From assembly GCA_002364555.1 (NCBI GenBank), contig DEYM01000102.1:1-21591 (forward strand): 21,591 nucleotides of DNA, read 5' to 3'. Below are positions 15,435 to 21,591 of this stretch, piece after piece. The position numbers were made by a program, and so were the translations under genes. Source of the DNA: Phycisphaerales bacterium UBA3158 (GTDB taxonomy: Bacteria; Planctomycetota; Phycisphaerae; Phycisphaerales; SM1A02). The notes under the pieces were generated by a model. That model was not told the origin of the DNA. It ran no database searches and saw only the letters and a program-made list of their open reading frames with translations. Position 1 is the stretch's first letter; each line of letters starts with the position of its first letter.

Positions 15435-16241
15435 ATGATCCGATCATTCAAGCTCATCTCCACATTCATCGTTATCTCATGCGTCGCCGGTACGGCGATG
15501 GCCCAGCCCATCGGCTCGCCCGAAATGAACGGCCCGGACTCTCCTCAGCGGGACATGGTCGCTCTTGAGACCATGAACAATGCTGCCGCCGACAACCTTC
15601 GCAAGAGCAATCTTCGCATTGCCCAGATGAAGGAATACATGCAGGTACAGGGGATTCTCGCCGACTATCAGGCGGGCGTGCATGGCGATTCGAATGCCGA
15701 CGGCAAGATCGATTCAGACGATCTCTCCGGCAGCCTTTCATTCGATCAGGCCTACAACGTGGCCAAGATGCATGACACGACCATCGCCCATGAACAGGCG
15801 ACCGTCACCCCGGAGCAGCGTCGGGTCGATGCCTACAAGACCGTGGTCCAGACCACCTGGAAGGAACTCCACGCCAAGATGGCCGAGGTTCACAGCATGT
15901 CTGAATTCCTCCATGCCAAAGGCAAGTTCGACGACTATCAGCAGTGGGCACTGGTCAAGAACGCCGATTCCAGCAAGGGCAGGATCGCTGAGATGGCGGC
16001 CAAGTCGAAGGCTGCGGTGGATGCTCGAGCCAAGATGGATGCCAAGTCCAAGGAAGCGATCGCCGCCAAGTACGCCGCCATCAAGAAGCAGCACGAGAAG
16101 TACTGCAAGACTGCATGGCAGCACTACAAGTTCAACCAGGAAATCTACAATCAGCGACTGAAGTACAACGAGAAGTATGCCAACGGCCATTACAACGGCT
16201 ATGACGACGGCTACGGCGACGTTGGCTTCGGCGGCTGGTAG
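15435..16241 (+). CDS. Secreted helical protein with one EF-hand-like loop, unknown function
   Basis: The protein has 268 residues from ATG 15435 (GAGG 8 bases upstream); a GTG two codons earlier is possible. Residues 1-23 are a signal peptide ending in GTAMAQ. The mature part is mostly helical and Lys/Ala/Gln-rich. A canonical Ca2+-loop pattern, DSNADGKIDSDD, is at 85-96 with Asp/Asn at positions 1, 3, 5, 9 and 12. Residues about 185-225 form a long charged helix (repeated AKSK, ARAKMDAKSKEA), followed by a Tyr/Asn/Lys segment and a tail rich in Tyr, Gly and Asp that ends in GFGGW. I recognise no family. The Tyr/Gly tail could mediate self-association or surface contact, which is speculation. 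The DUF4286 gene follows after 16 bases and is probably co-transcribed. Confidence 0.88.
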   Translation: MIRSFKLISTFIVISCVAGTAMAQPIGSPEMNGPDSPQRDMVALETMNNAAADNLRKSNLRIAQMKEYMQVQGILADYQAGVHGDSNADGKIDSDDLSGSLSFDQAYNVAKMHDTTIAHEQATVTPEQRRVDAYKTVVQTTWKELHAKMAEVHSMSEFLHAKGKFDDYQQWALVKNADSSKGRIAEMAAKSKAAVDARAKMDAKSKEAIAAKYAAIKKQHEKYCKTAWQHYKFNQEIYNQRLKYNEKYANGHYNGYDDGYGDVGFGGW

Positions 16242-16257
16242 TCCCAGGAACCACAAG

Positions 16258-16572
16258 ATGTATCGATACACCGTTTCCGCTGAGTTCGCGACTCCTGCGA
16301 CTGCAGCCGAGTGGCTGCATTGGCTCAAGGATGGCCACATCCATGAGGTGCTGGAATGCGGTGCAACATCAGCCGAGATCGTCCGACTGGACGATGCCGT
16401 GACAGCCTACGAAATCCGGTATGTCTTTCCTGATCGGGAAACCTATCTCGACTACCGCGACAACCACGCCCCTCGCCTTCAGGCGGAGGGATTGGAGCGG
16501 TTTCCAGACAGCAGCGGAGTTCAGTACGAACGCTCCACGGGACTCATCGAAGCCACTTTTCCAGAGGCTTGA
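16258..16572 (+). CDS. DUF4286-family protein
   Basis: The protein has 104 residues and is cytoplasmic. The pattern MYRYTVSAEF…EWLHWLKDGHIHEVLECGAT (residues 1 to about 42), followed by YEIRYVF, a Tyr-rich YLDY segment and a final strand, matches the DUF4286 family, small proteins of ferredoxin-like appearance and unknown function. The length is normal for the family. The start at 16258 is favoured by AGGA about 9 bases upstream. The frame remains open upstream to 16177, but that extension would overlap the end of the preceding gene and read as low complexity. It lies 16 bases after the secreted EF-hand protein gene and converges on folE2, with 24 bases between stops. Confidence 0.85.
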   Translation: MYRYTVSAEFATPATAAEWLHWLKDGHIHEVLECGATSAEIVRLDDAVTAYEIRYVFPDRETYLDYRDNHAPRLQAEGLERFPDSSGVQYERSTGLIEATFPEA

Positions 16573-16596
16573 GAAACGCAACCTTGTCGGGCCTGA

Positions 16597-17409
16597 TCAG
16601 GAACGCTTGTCGCGTGTGATCTCCGCGTAGGCGTTGTGGTTGTGGATCGATTCGAAGTTCTCGCTCTTCACGTGGTACCAGGAGATTCTCTCGTCGTCAT
16701 CGAGCCGTATGGCCAGATCTCGAACGATGTCCTCGACGAACTTCGGGTTCTCGAAGGCCTGCTCCGTCACGAGCTTCTCGTCGGGACGCTTGAGCACGGA
16801 GTAGACGGGACAGCTTGCGGCAGACTCGATGTGCTCGACGAGCTCCTCGATCCAGATCATGCTGTTGAATCGGATTTCCGCCGTTATCAGGCATCGCTGG
16901 TTGTGGGCGCCGTAGGCGGATATTTCCTTCGAGCAGGGGCACAGGCTTGTAGCGGCCGCCCCCACACTCATGACGAAGTCCTGTCCGTTCTTGTTGGCCT
17001 CGCAGCGGAATTCGCACTGGTAATCCATCAGACCCGGAAGTCCGGTGACAGGTGCCTTCTTCATTATGAAGTAGGGGAAGTTCATCTCGACATGGGCATC
17101 CGCTGCATCGAGATTGTCGCAGAGCTCGTGAGAGAGTTGGATGATCCGATCAGGCTGGAGATTCTCCCGATACTCATTGATCGTCTCGAGGAACCGACTC
17201 ATGTGGGTGCCCTTCCGATCAGCCGGAAGTGAGACGTACATGTTGATTCCAGCGACCGTTTCCACAGACCGTCCATCCATCGTGGACAGCGTGATGGGGT
17301 GCTTGATCTCCTTGACTCCGACCTTGTCGATGGCGACTCGGCGGCGGTCCGGTTCGCTCTGGATATCCGGCATCGTTTCGTGAGTCTGGGAGTTCGGTGC
17401 GCTCGTCAT
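16597..17409 (-). CDS. folE2: GTP cyclohydrolase FolE2
   Basis: The protein has 270 residues. It catalyses conversion of GTP to 7,8-dihydroneopterin triphosphate, the first step to tetrahydrofolate and to queuosine-type deazapurines, in the cytoplasm. FolE2 signatures are GVKEIKHPITL (31-41), KGTHMSRFLE (66-75), HVEMNFPYF (106-114), SLCPCSKEISAYGAHNQR (155-172) with Cys157/Cys159 and His169 as likely metal ligands, TEQAFENPKFVEDIVRD (215-231) with Glu216, and IHNHNAYAE (255-263). The length is in the usual range. FolE2 enzymes accept metals other than Zn and often replace FolE in Zn-poor conditions. The ATG at 17409 has AGG about 10 bases upstream. It is separated by 116 bases from the STAS gene and appears to be transcribed alone or with it; no Zn-responsive operator is obvious. 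Confidence 0.97.
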   Translation of the reverse strand: MTSAPNSQTHETMPDIQSEPDRRRVAIDKVGVKEIKHPITLSTMDGRSVETVAGINMYVSLPADRKGTHMSRFLETINEYRENLQPDRIIQLSHELCDNLDAADAHVEMNFPYFIMKKAPVTGLPGLMDYQCEFRCEANKNGQDFVMSVGAAATSLCPCSKEISAYGAHNQRCLITAEIRFNSMIWIEELVEHIESAASCPVYSVLKRPDEKLVTEQAFENPKFVEDIVRDLAIRLDDDERISWYHVKSENFESIHNHNAYAEITRDKRS

Positions 17410-17525
17410 TGCTTGCTACCTGTGGTTGGGGCCTTGAGGAGTACAGAATGGCTCTTTTTGCCAGAGCAGCAGTGTATACCCATCGAGACCCGGAGAACAG
17501 GACATTTCAGCATCTCAGCAGTGTT

Positions 17526-17921
17526 TCAGTGCCCTCGAATAGCCTTATTAACGGCTTCCGGACCCTGGCAGATTGTGAACACCCGATCAAGCTTCAGAAA
17601 GCCCATCGCCTCCTCCAGGAGTGTGGAAAGGTTGGCCAGCACCAGTTTCTGCCTGTTGTTCGAGAGACGTTTGTGAATCACGATCAGGGCACCGATGGCA
17701 GGGCTGGTGATGAGGGTGACCTTCTCAAGATTCAGGACCACATGCTGCCCACCGGGATTTCGCAGATATTCAGTCAGCTCCGTGCCCTCTGATTCGTTCA
17801 GCGTTGAGCGACCTATGTTCAGAGTGAGGCAGCCATTGTCCATGTCGGCCTCGATCCAGTCTGGATGTGGTGCTGTCATGCCGATCATTATGTCAAGAAG
17901 ACATCGGGCTGTCGTGATCAT
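17526..17921 (-). CDS. STAS-domain protein, anti-sigma-factor-antagonist type
   Basis: The protein has 131 residues from the ATG at 17921. A single STAS domain occupies about 22-128: CLTLNIG early strand, HVVLNLEKVTLITSPAIGALIVIHKR (60-85), then KLVLANLS and LDRVFTI. In SpoIIAA-like proteins the phospho-acceptor Ser follows Asp in DS-x-G; here Ser73 in TSPAIG holds that place although the Asp is Thr and the Gly is Ala. It should bind an anti-sigma kinase and could be a substrate of a PP2C phosphatase such as the one at 9917-11851, though no anti-sigma kinase is in the window. The ATG overlaps the stop of the lipoprotein gene as ATGA. ATGs at 17888 and 17879 would still keep the whole domain. 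Confidence 0.88.
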   Translation of the reverse strand: MITTARCLLDIMIGMTAPHPDWIEADMDNGCLTLNIGRSTLNESEGTELTEYLRNPGGQHVVLNLEKVTLITSPAIGALIVIHKRLSNNRQKLVLANLSTLLEEAMGFLKLDRVFTICQGPEAVNKAIRGH

Positions 17922-18340
17922 TTCGGCGGCAAGCCTGCCGGTGAATCGTATCTCGACTGGATGGGTGAATGGGTTGCCTGTCCGGGACCCTCGGGTTGCC
18001 TGATCGGGAAACGGAAGTCGATGACCTGATCCTCATCGTCGAATCGAACCACCCAGACTCGATCAGGCGCGATGTCCGGTGCGACGGCTGTTGATGCCGC
18101 GGAGCTGAGACAGTCTCCGTACTGCCATCTCGTGGACCAGTCGGACTTCATCCCTTCTTGATCCTCGACTGGTTCAGCGGTCCACTTCGAGGAAGGTTGA
18201 CCAAGAAGTTCGACGACTTCCTGCTTGCTCATGCCAATCTTCAATTGAGAGAAGCTTTGAGCTTGGGGAGTTCTGCAGGAGGTCAGTAAAAGCAGCATTA
18301 CCGGGCCTACCAGAAGGATGATTTGTCGTGTAACTCTCAT
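17918..18340 (-). CDS. BamE/SmpA-like lipoprotein
   Basis: The protein has 140 residues. Residues 1-22 are a lipoprotein signal with lipobox LTSC (Cys22). The segment FSQLKIGMSKQEVVELLGQP (about 30-49) is the helix-turn-helix opening of SmpA/OmlA/BamE domains; a beta part follows (WQYGD and RVWVVRFDDEDQVIDFRF), ending in a loose Pro/Gln/Ser tail. In proteobacteria BamE joins the outer-membrane protein assembly machine, but many short lipoproteins share this fold and the tail here is longer, so equivalence to BamE is not claimed. The ATG at 18340 has AGGAG about 9 bases upstream. The stop overlaps the STAS gene start by ATGA, so the two genes are translationally linked. The upstream region, shared with a divergent gene, carries a TTCACA…TGTGAA dyad. 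Confidence 0.85.
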   Translation of the reverse strand: MRVTRQIILLVGPVMLLLLTSCRTPQAQSFSQLKIGMSKQEVVELLGQPSSKWTAEPVEDQEGMKSDWSTRWQYGDCLSSAASTAVAPDIAPDRVWVVRFDDEDQVIDFRFPIRQPEGPGQATHSPIQSRYDSPAGLPPK

Positions 18341-18360
18341 TTGGGTTCACTCCTGAAGAG

Positions 18361-18380
18361 TTCACAAGCATATCTGTGAA
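18361..18380. promoter_or_regulatory. 20-bp dyad between divergent genes, possible operator
   Basis: TTCACA and TGTGAA are perfect inverted arms around an 8-base centre. The dyad lies 20 bases upstream of the BamE-like lipoprotein gene and about 70 bases upstream of the plus-strand gene at 18449. A TATGCT hexamer on the minus strand lies inside it and could be the -10 of the lipoprotein-STAS pair, so a bound dimer would block transcription. The regulator is unknown. Confidence 0.35.
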
Positions 18381-18433
18381 AAGACTGTGTCGCCTGATGG
18401 ATTGGGTCGATGTGGAGTCGACATGGATATCTC

Positions 18434-18439
18434 GAGGAG
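18434..18439 (+). promoter_or_regulatory. Shine-Dalgarno site supporting a TTG start
   Basis: GAGGAG lies 9 bases before the TTG at 18449. The in-frame ATG at 18410 has no such site and would put 13 mixed residues before the signal peptide, so TTG is the better start. Confidence 0.5.
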
Positions 18440-18448
18440 TTCATCCGA

Positions 18449-18922
18449 TTGAAGCTGTTATCAGACGTCATTCTCGCCTTTCTTCTACTGTCTGTTGCCG
18501 TTCTGTTCCTGACGGGTAACAGCTTCGCCACATCGGCCTATTCCGCTGATGTTCAAGAGCAGTCGAAGTCGACCATTTTCAGACCTGTGATTCACGATCT
18601 GAATCCGATGTCCGTTCAGGTCATTGTCGATCAGGACAGGCGGGAATCCCTGGTTCTGGAACTGGGCTGGATGACGGAATGGTCGTTCTCGAGAGAGGAC
18701 ATGAGAGGCACGTTGTTCATCGATCGAGCGGATTCACCGGTCGGCTGGATCGTGGCCTGTCGTCTCGATACGTCCAGGCTTCGCGTGTCACCTCGGCTGA
18801 CTGTACGGATACCCATCGAAGACGGTGACTCTGGATCAGTTCTTCGCGGCCTCGGAGCCATGGACTTCCAGGCGCGTTTCGTGCAGCGGAAACAATCAGC
18901 CGGTGGCACCCAGGTCCGCTGA
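18449..18922 (+). CDS. Small secreted or membrane-anchored protein, unknown
   Basis: From TTG 18449 the protein has 157 residues. Residues 1-33 form a signal peptide or N-terminal anchor (LLSDVILAFLLLSVAVLFL, then a small-residue stretch ending ATSAYSA). The mature part is about 125 residues, mixed alpha/beta in appearance, with VIHDLNPMSVQVIVDQ, ESLVLELGW, GTLFIDRADSPVGWIVAC and SPRLTVRIPIED. I recognise no family and see one Cys only. Evidence that it is real is the GAGGAG before the TTG, the signal peptide, and the absence of a better reading on the other strand. It is divergent from the BamE-like gene, and its last 27 bases overlap the end of the convergent acyltransferase gene. ATG 18410 is an alternative start. 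Confidence 0.65.
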   Translation: MKLLSDVILAFLLLSVAVLFLTGNSFATSAYSADVQEQSKSTIFRPVIHDLNPMSVQVIVDQDRRESLVLELGWMTEWSFSREDMRGTLFIDRADSPVGWIVACRLDTSRLRVSPRLTVRIPIEDGDSGSVLRGLGAMDFQARFVQRKQSAGGTQVR

Positions 18923-20752
18923 CGAGTCCGGTGGCTGCTCAGGCGGCGTGTGGTCGTCGCCACGGCCGTAGTACTGGAGAAAGCTGCTTGCTTCCTTCTT
19001 GCCGAAGTACCAGTCGAGTGTGCGTCTGTCGACATCCAGAAAATCAACCAGCATCAGACCGTCGATGACATCGGAGAATTCCTTGTCGACGTTGAACAGG
19101 GTGACCAGCTTGGCATTCAGCTTGAGATACTGCTTGAGAAGAATGGGAACCCCTTGACGTCCATTCTCGATATCGCGGACCAGCTCCTCGACATCCTTGA
19201 GCTGGGTGCACATCATCCTGAAGGGTTCCAGATCAAAGTGTCTGGCTCGCTTGGGCTGATGCGGATTTCGTGCGGATATGAAGCCCTGGAAATCATCGAC
19301 CATGCGGGTCGAGGAGACGAAATCGGTCATGAGTCGCTTGGATGCTGCGGAGTATTCGTTGCTGATGCTGACGACACCGAAGAAGTACCTGTACTTCGGC
19401 TTGAGGCAGATGAACTTCGAGATTCCTCTCCAGAGAAGCATCAGCGGCTTGAAGTTCCGCTGGTATTCCGGGCGTATGAAGGAGCGGCCCAGTTCGACCG
19501 CGGGGCCAAGTGATTCGAAGAGTCGTTTGTCGAAGTTGAACAGGGTCCATGTGTAGAGTCCTCTGACTCCTCTTGTTCTCATGATCTCATCGGTGAGTCC
19601 AAGGCGATACGCTCCCACGATTTCCTGCTCTTCGTGATTCCAGACGAACAGGTGCCTGTAGTAGCGATCAAAGTCGTCGAGATCGATGTCGTTTCCGGTA
19701 CCTTCGCCGACCGCCCTGAATGTCAGTTCGCGAAGTCGGCCGATCTCCTGGAGGATGTTCGGTATCTGGCGACTCTTGGCGATGTATACCGTCAGATTCC
19801 CGCTCTGGACGAGTTGCTGCCGCTCGTTGAGGGCCATGATCTCATCCGCACAGCGATCCGCAACGGTGATCTCCGGCAGAAGCCTCTTCAGGCTCTTCGC
19901 GGTGTTCTCAGTCTTGTCCTCGGGGCGAACGGTCTTTCGATCGGCCAGCATGTACACACGACCGCGGAGATATTCCGTCAGCGTCGTGCGATCCGGAAAC
20001 TCCTTGAGCTTGTCGATCGTGACCGGTTTGCCGATGGAGGCCTTGATGCAGCGGCCTCGCTTATTGGTCAATTCCCTTCCCAGCAGCATCGTCCGGCACA
20101 GCGGGTGTATGAGACCGGACAACTGGAAGAGAGTGGAGTTCTTGCCATGGAAATAGATGGGTACGACCGTGGCATTGCTTCGCAACGCCATCGTCGCAAT
20201 CGACTGTGACCAGGGGGGGTCGTTGACCGACCAGTTGCTCCATGTCCGGTGCGAGACTTCTCCGGCGGGGAAGGTGGCGATCGCCTCGCCATTCTTGAGC
20301 TTCTTGATCGCCTTCTTGAGCGTGTGCACATTTGACGAGGCGTCATCGCTGAACGGATTCAACGGAAGATAGGTCTCTCGAAGTGGAGCGAGCGAAAGCA
20401 GCATGAAATTCGTCAGGAGATGAAAATCAGGACGTCTCTTCCCGATGGCGGTGGCCAGCACCAGCCCATCGGCGCCACCAAAGGCGTGATTGCTCACGAC
20501 AAGGAGAGGACCTTCCCTGGGTATCTGTTCGAGTTCGGACGGATCTATGTCCCACTCTATCTCCAGCGAATCAAGCGCCTGTTGATGACGACAGCGATCC
20601 AGATCCGGATCGATGGAGGTAAGTACATCGTCAATACCGTGCAGATCACTGAGCCAGGTGCCCAGTTTCAGGAGAAGCCGGCGCTTGAGGCTTTCATTTA
20701 CCTTCGAGGTAGGTATATCGAGCGTGTTGAAATGGGGAGCTTTGAACAACAT
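18896..20752 (-). CDS. Two-domain acyltransferase: PlsC-like plus OlsB-like GNAT, resembling OlsF
   Basis: The protein has 618 residues. Domain 1 (about 55-275) is a lysophospholipid-acyltransferase fold: SNHAFGGADG (88-97) holds the catalytic His89 and Asp95 with five residues between, as in the NHPxGGID/E subgroup; FPAGEVSH (161-168) and VVPIYFHG (196-203) follow. Domain 2 (about 318-580) resembles the OlsB/hemolysin-type GNAT family: LTFRAVGEG, DDFDRYYRHLFVWN, IVGAYRLG (378-385), VELGRSFIRPEYQ (419-431), LLWRGISKF and GVVSISNEYS (459-468). The same fusion occurs in OlsF, which makes ornithine lipids by N-acylating ornithine (domain 2) and O-acylating the lyso-lipid (domain 1). Ornithine or related aminolipid synthesis at the inner membrane is therefore likely; the amino substrate is unproven. 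A minus-strand terminator about 95 bases upstream isolates it from upstream transcription. The ATG at 20752 lacks a Shine-Dalgarno. Confidence 0.88.
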   Translation of the reverse strand: MLFKAPHFNTLDIPTSKVNESLKRRLLLKLGTWLSDLHGIDDVLTSIDPDLDRCRHQQALDSLEIEWDIDPSELEQIPREGPLLVVSNHAFGGADGLVLATAIGKRRPDFHLLTNFMLLSLAPLRETYLPLNPFSDDASSNVHTLKKAIKKLKNGEAIATFPAGEVSHRTWSNWSVNDPPWSQSIATMALRSNATVVPIYFHGKNSTLFQLSGLIHPLCRTMLLGRELTNKRGRCIKASIGKPVTIDKLKEFPDRTTLTEYLRGRVYMLADRKTVRPEDKTENTAKSLKRLLPEITVADRCADEIMALNERQQLVQSGNLTVYIAKSRQIPNILQEIGRLRELTFRAVGEGTGNDIDLDDFDRYYRHLFVWNHEEQEIVGAYRLGLTDEIMRTRGVRGLYTWTLFNFDKRLFESLGPAVELGRSFIRPEYQRNFKPLMLLWRGISKFICLKPKYRYFFGVVSISNEYSAASKRLMTDFVSSTRMVDDFQGFISARNPHQPKRARHFDLEPFRMMCTQLKDVEELVRDIENGRQGVPILLKQYLKLNAKLVTLFNVDKEFSDVIDGLMLVDFLDVDRRTLDWYFGKKEASSFLQYYGRGDDHTPPEQPPDSSADLGATG

Positions 20753-20846
20753 GTATTACGTTCGCATTGTGCCAAATGCTGCGGCGGTAATGTGTGTTCG
20801 ATGGACGAATCTGGGTCGAATCCGCGTCTTTACGCTTCCATGCCAT

Positions 20847-20887
20847 AAAAAAGTGGCCCCCGCCGACCGACTCTTTCGGCGGAGGCC
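20847..20887 (-). terminator. Strong intrinsic terminator on the minus strand
   Basis: A 12-bp stem with one C-A mismatch (20855-20866 with 20876-20887) and a 9-base loop is followed, on the minus strand, by AC and six T (20852-20847). On the plus strand no T-run follows. It must end a leftward transcript starting to the right, yet no convincing minus-strand gene lies between it and the window end, so its product may be an RNA or a short protein. Confidence 0.85.
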
Positions 20888-21469
20888 AACCCCTCTAATT
20901 ATCACACCTGGGTGAGTTCATGTTCCTTGAGACGAGACCGGCGATCAGGGTGTCGAGTGCCTTCCACGGAGGGATGTATTCAGGCCAATCTTCGAGGCGC
21001 CCTGAGGGGCTCCAATGCGGGCCCGCTGTGTTGTCCCGTGACACGTGTTTCGGTCACCGGAGGCAGTTCGCAGCGGTCGTCAAGTCCCAAGTCGATTCAT
21101 GAACGAATCCGATTGTCTGGTTTCTTCGAGCAGTTCTTGCACTGTGGCATTGCGGTTCTTGAACGGCAATCTTTGTATGTGCTCGTGAGTCTGTTCCAGA
21201 TACGTGATCATCCTTTGCTTGTCAGTGTCCGATTCAAATTCGGAGTTCGAATGAGGTGAAGCAAGCGTCGTGCCAATCCCGGAATCAGCCCGCAGGCTCC
21301 TTAAAACAGATGATTCGTCTCCGAAGCCTGCCAGGATGGCATCGCATACGCACTGATGGCAGTCGAATGGGTTCCGCAACGGCCCCATGTGCCTGCCGGT
21401 CTGGTAGAATGATGGATCGTCGCACTTGTGCGATCCCATGTCCTCCCATCACCGTCTGAAGAGTCCACC
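20888..21469. other. Gene-poor region with dyads; possible structured RNA
   Basis: About 580 bases have no recognisable gene. Between 20927 and 21083 several inverted repeats are nested: CTT…GACG…ACC pairs with GGTCGTCAAG, GCGA with TCGC, and TGCC…TCC with GGAGGCA. Inside them are local hairpins: GTGAC/GTCAC at about 21038-21057 and the 10-bp palindrome GCGGGCCCGC at about 21017-21026. With the terminator at 20847 this could be a leftward structured RNA of roughly 240 bases; I cannot assign it to 6S, SRP, tmRNA or RNase P RNA. A minus-strand frame at 21080-21439 (119 codons) has a helical C-terminal half, but its N-terminal part overlaps the presumed promoter of the next gene, so I do not call it. 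TAGAAT at 21405-21410 may be the -10 for the gene at 21470. Confidence 0.35.
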
Positions 21470-21591
21470 ATGTTCATGACGCTCCTGACAAATGCACTGT
21501 GGCTTAGTTTCATGACCATGTTCTTCCTGCTCTGTCTGGCCAGTGCGCGCAGCTACAAGGCCGACCTCAAGGAAGTTGATGAGAGAATGCG
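21470..21591 (+). CDS. Small membrane protein, 5' part only
   Basis: The frame starts at ATG 21470, with AAGAG 6 bases upstream, and runs off the end of the window; 40 complete codons are visible. Residues 5-25 form one hydrophobic membrane segment (LLTNALWLSFMTMFFLLCLA), followed by a positively charged then acidic stretch (SARSYKADLKEVDERM). A second ATG at 21476 is also possible. The layout suits a single-pass inner-membrane protein with a charged cytoplasmic or coiled-coil extension. Too little is visible to name a family. Confidence 0.7.
   Translation, partial: MFMTLLTNALWLSFMTMFFLLCLASARSYKADLKEVDERM

Noticed and set aside
21150..21170. Near-palindrome TTGCGGTTCTTGAACGGCAA
   Set aside because: One arm mismatch and a 2-base centre make a hairpin unlikely, and it does not sit at a recognisable promoter.
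20912..21259. 115-codon plus-strand frame
   Set aside because: Composition is Ser/Arg/Cys-rich with no domain, no ribosome site and dyad-rich DNA beneath it.
21080..21439. 119-codon minus-strand frame near the right end
   Set aside because: The C-terminal half looks helical, but the N-terminal half reads through the likely promoter of the gene at 21470, there is no Shine-Dalgarno and no family resemblance.

Overview
The window looks like chromosomal DNA from a planctomycete, most likely of the Phycisphaerae type. The clues are a PEP-CTERM-like sorting tail of the VPAPG…RRRRR kind, secreted proteins ending in single dockerin/EF-hand-like loops, a right-handed beta-helix protein with a GAC…DGSC Cys motif, a kinase-like protein with a C-terminal membrane anchor, and many CGA/CGG/ATC/GAT codons at moderately high GC. 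The lineage is an inference; no rRNA or marker gene is present. I found no tRNA, rRNA, transposase, CRISPR array or phage gene.

Layout. 1-656: 3' end of a secreted PEP-CTERM-type protein and its terminator. 678-2592 (minus): a YceI-family protein followed by a degenerate, membrane-anchored Ser/Thr kinase-like protein. 3054-4130 (plus): a secreted beta-helix protein. 4133-13446 (minus): eight closely packed genes read leftward, namely a calcineurin-like phosphoesterase lipoprotein, a Cache-HAMP-SpoIIE phosphatase, and an ebo cluster in the order eboD, small unknown gene, eboB, eboE, eboC, eboF. 13529-14020 (plus): a small membrane-anchored repeat protein. 14027-15244 (minus): a PLP aminotransferase. 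15435-16572 (plus): a secreted helical EF-hand protein and a DUF4286 protein. 16597-17409 (minus): folE2. 17526-18340 (minus): a BamE-like lipoprotein and a STAS protein with overlapping ends. 18449-18922 (plus): a small secreted unknown. 18896-20752 (minus): a two-domain acyltransferase resembling the ornithine-lipid synthase OlsF. 20753-21469: no convincing gene, but a strong minus-strand terminator and dyad-rich sequence. 21470-end: start of a small membrane protein.

The centrepiece is the ebo cluster. This conserved gene set is known from cyanobacteria (linked to export of the scytonemin precursor), pseudomonads and other phyla, and its chemistry is unresolved. Here eboD (dehydroquinate-synthase-like), eboB (TatD-like), eboE (xylose-isomerase-like barrel), eboC (UbiA prenyltransferase) and eboF (phosphodiesterase-like) are joined by overlapping or abutting ends, with a short unrecognised gene between eboD and eboB. 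A sensor phosphatase and a periplasmic phosphoesterase lie immediately upstream in the same direction, 53 bases from eboD, so signalling and ebo functions may share a transcript.

Several convergent genes end within 2-6 bases of each other or overlap by 27 bases, so the region is compact. Start codons are often not ATG (GTG or TTG); I chose starts from overlaps, Shine-Dalgarno-like sequences and signal peptides where possible.
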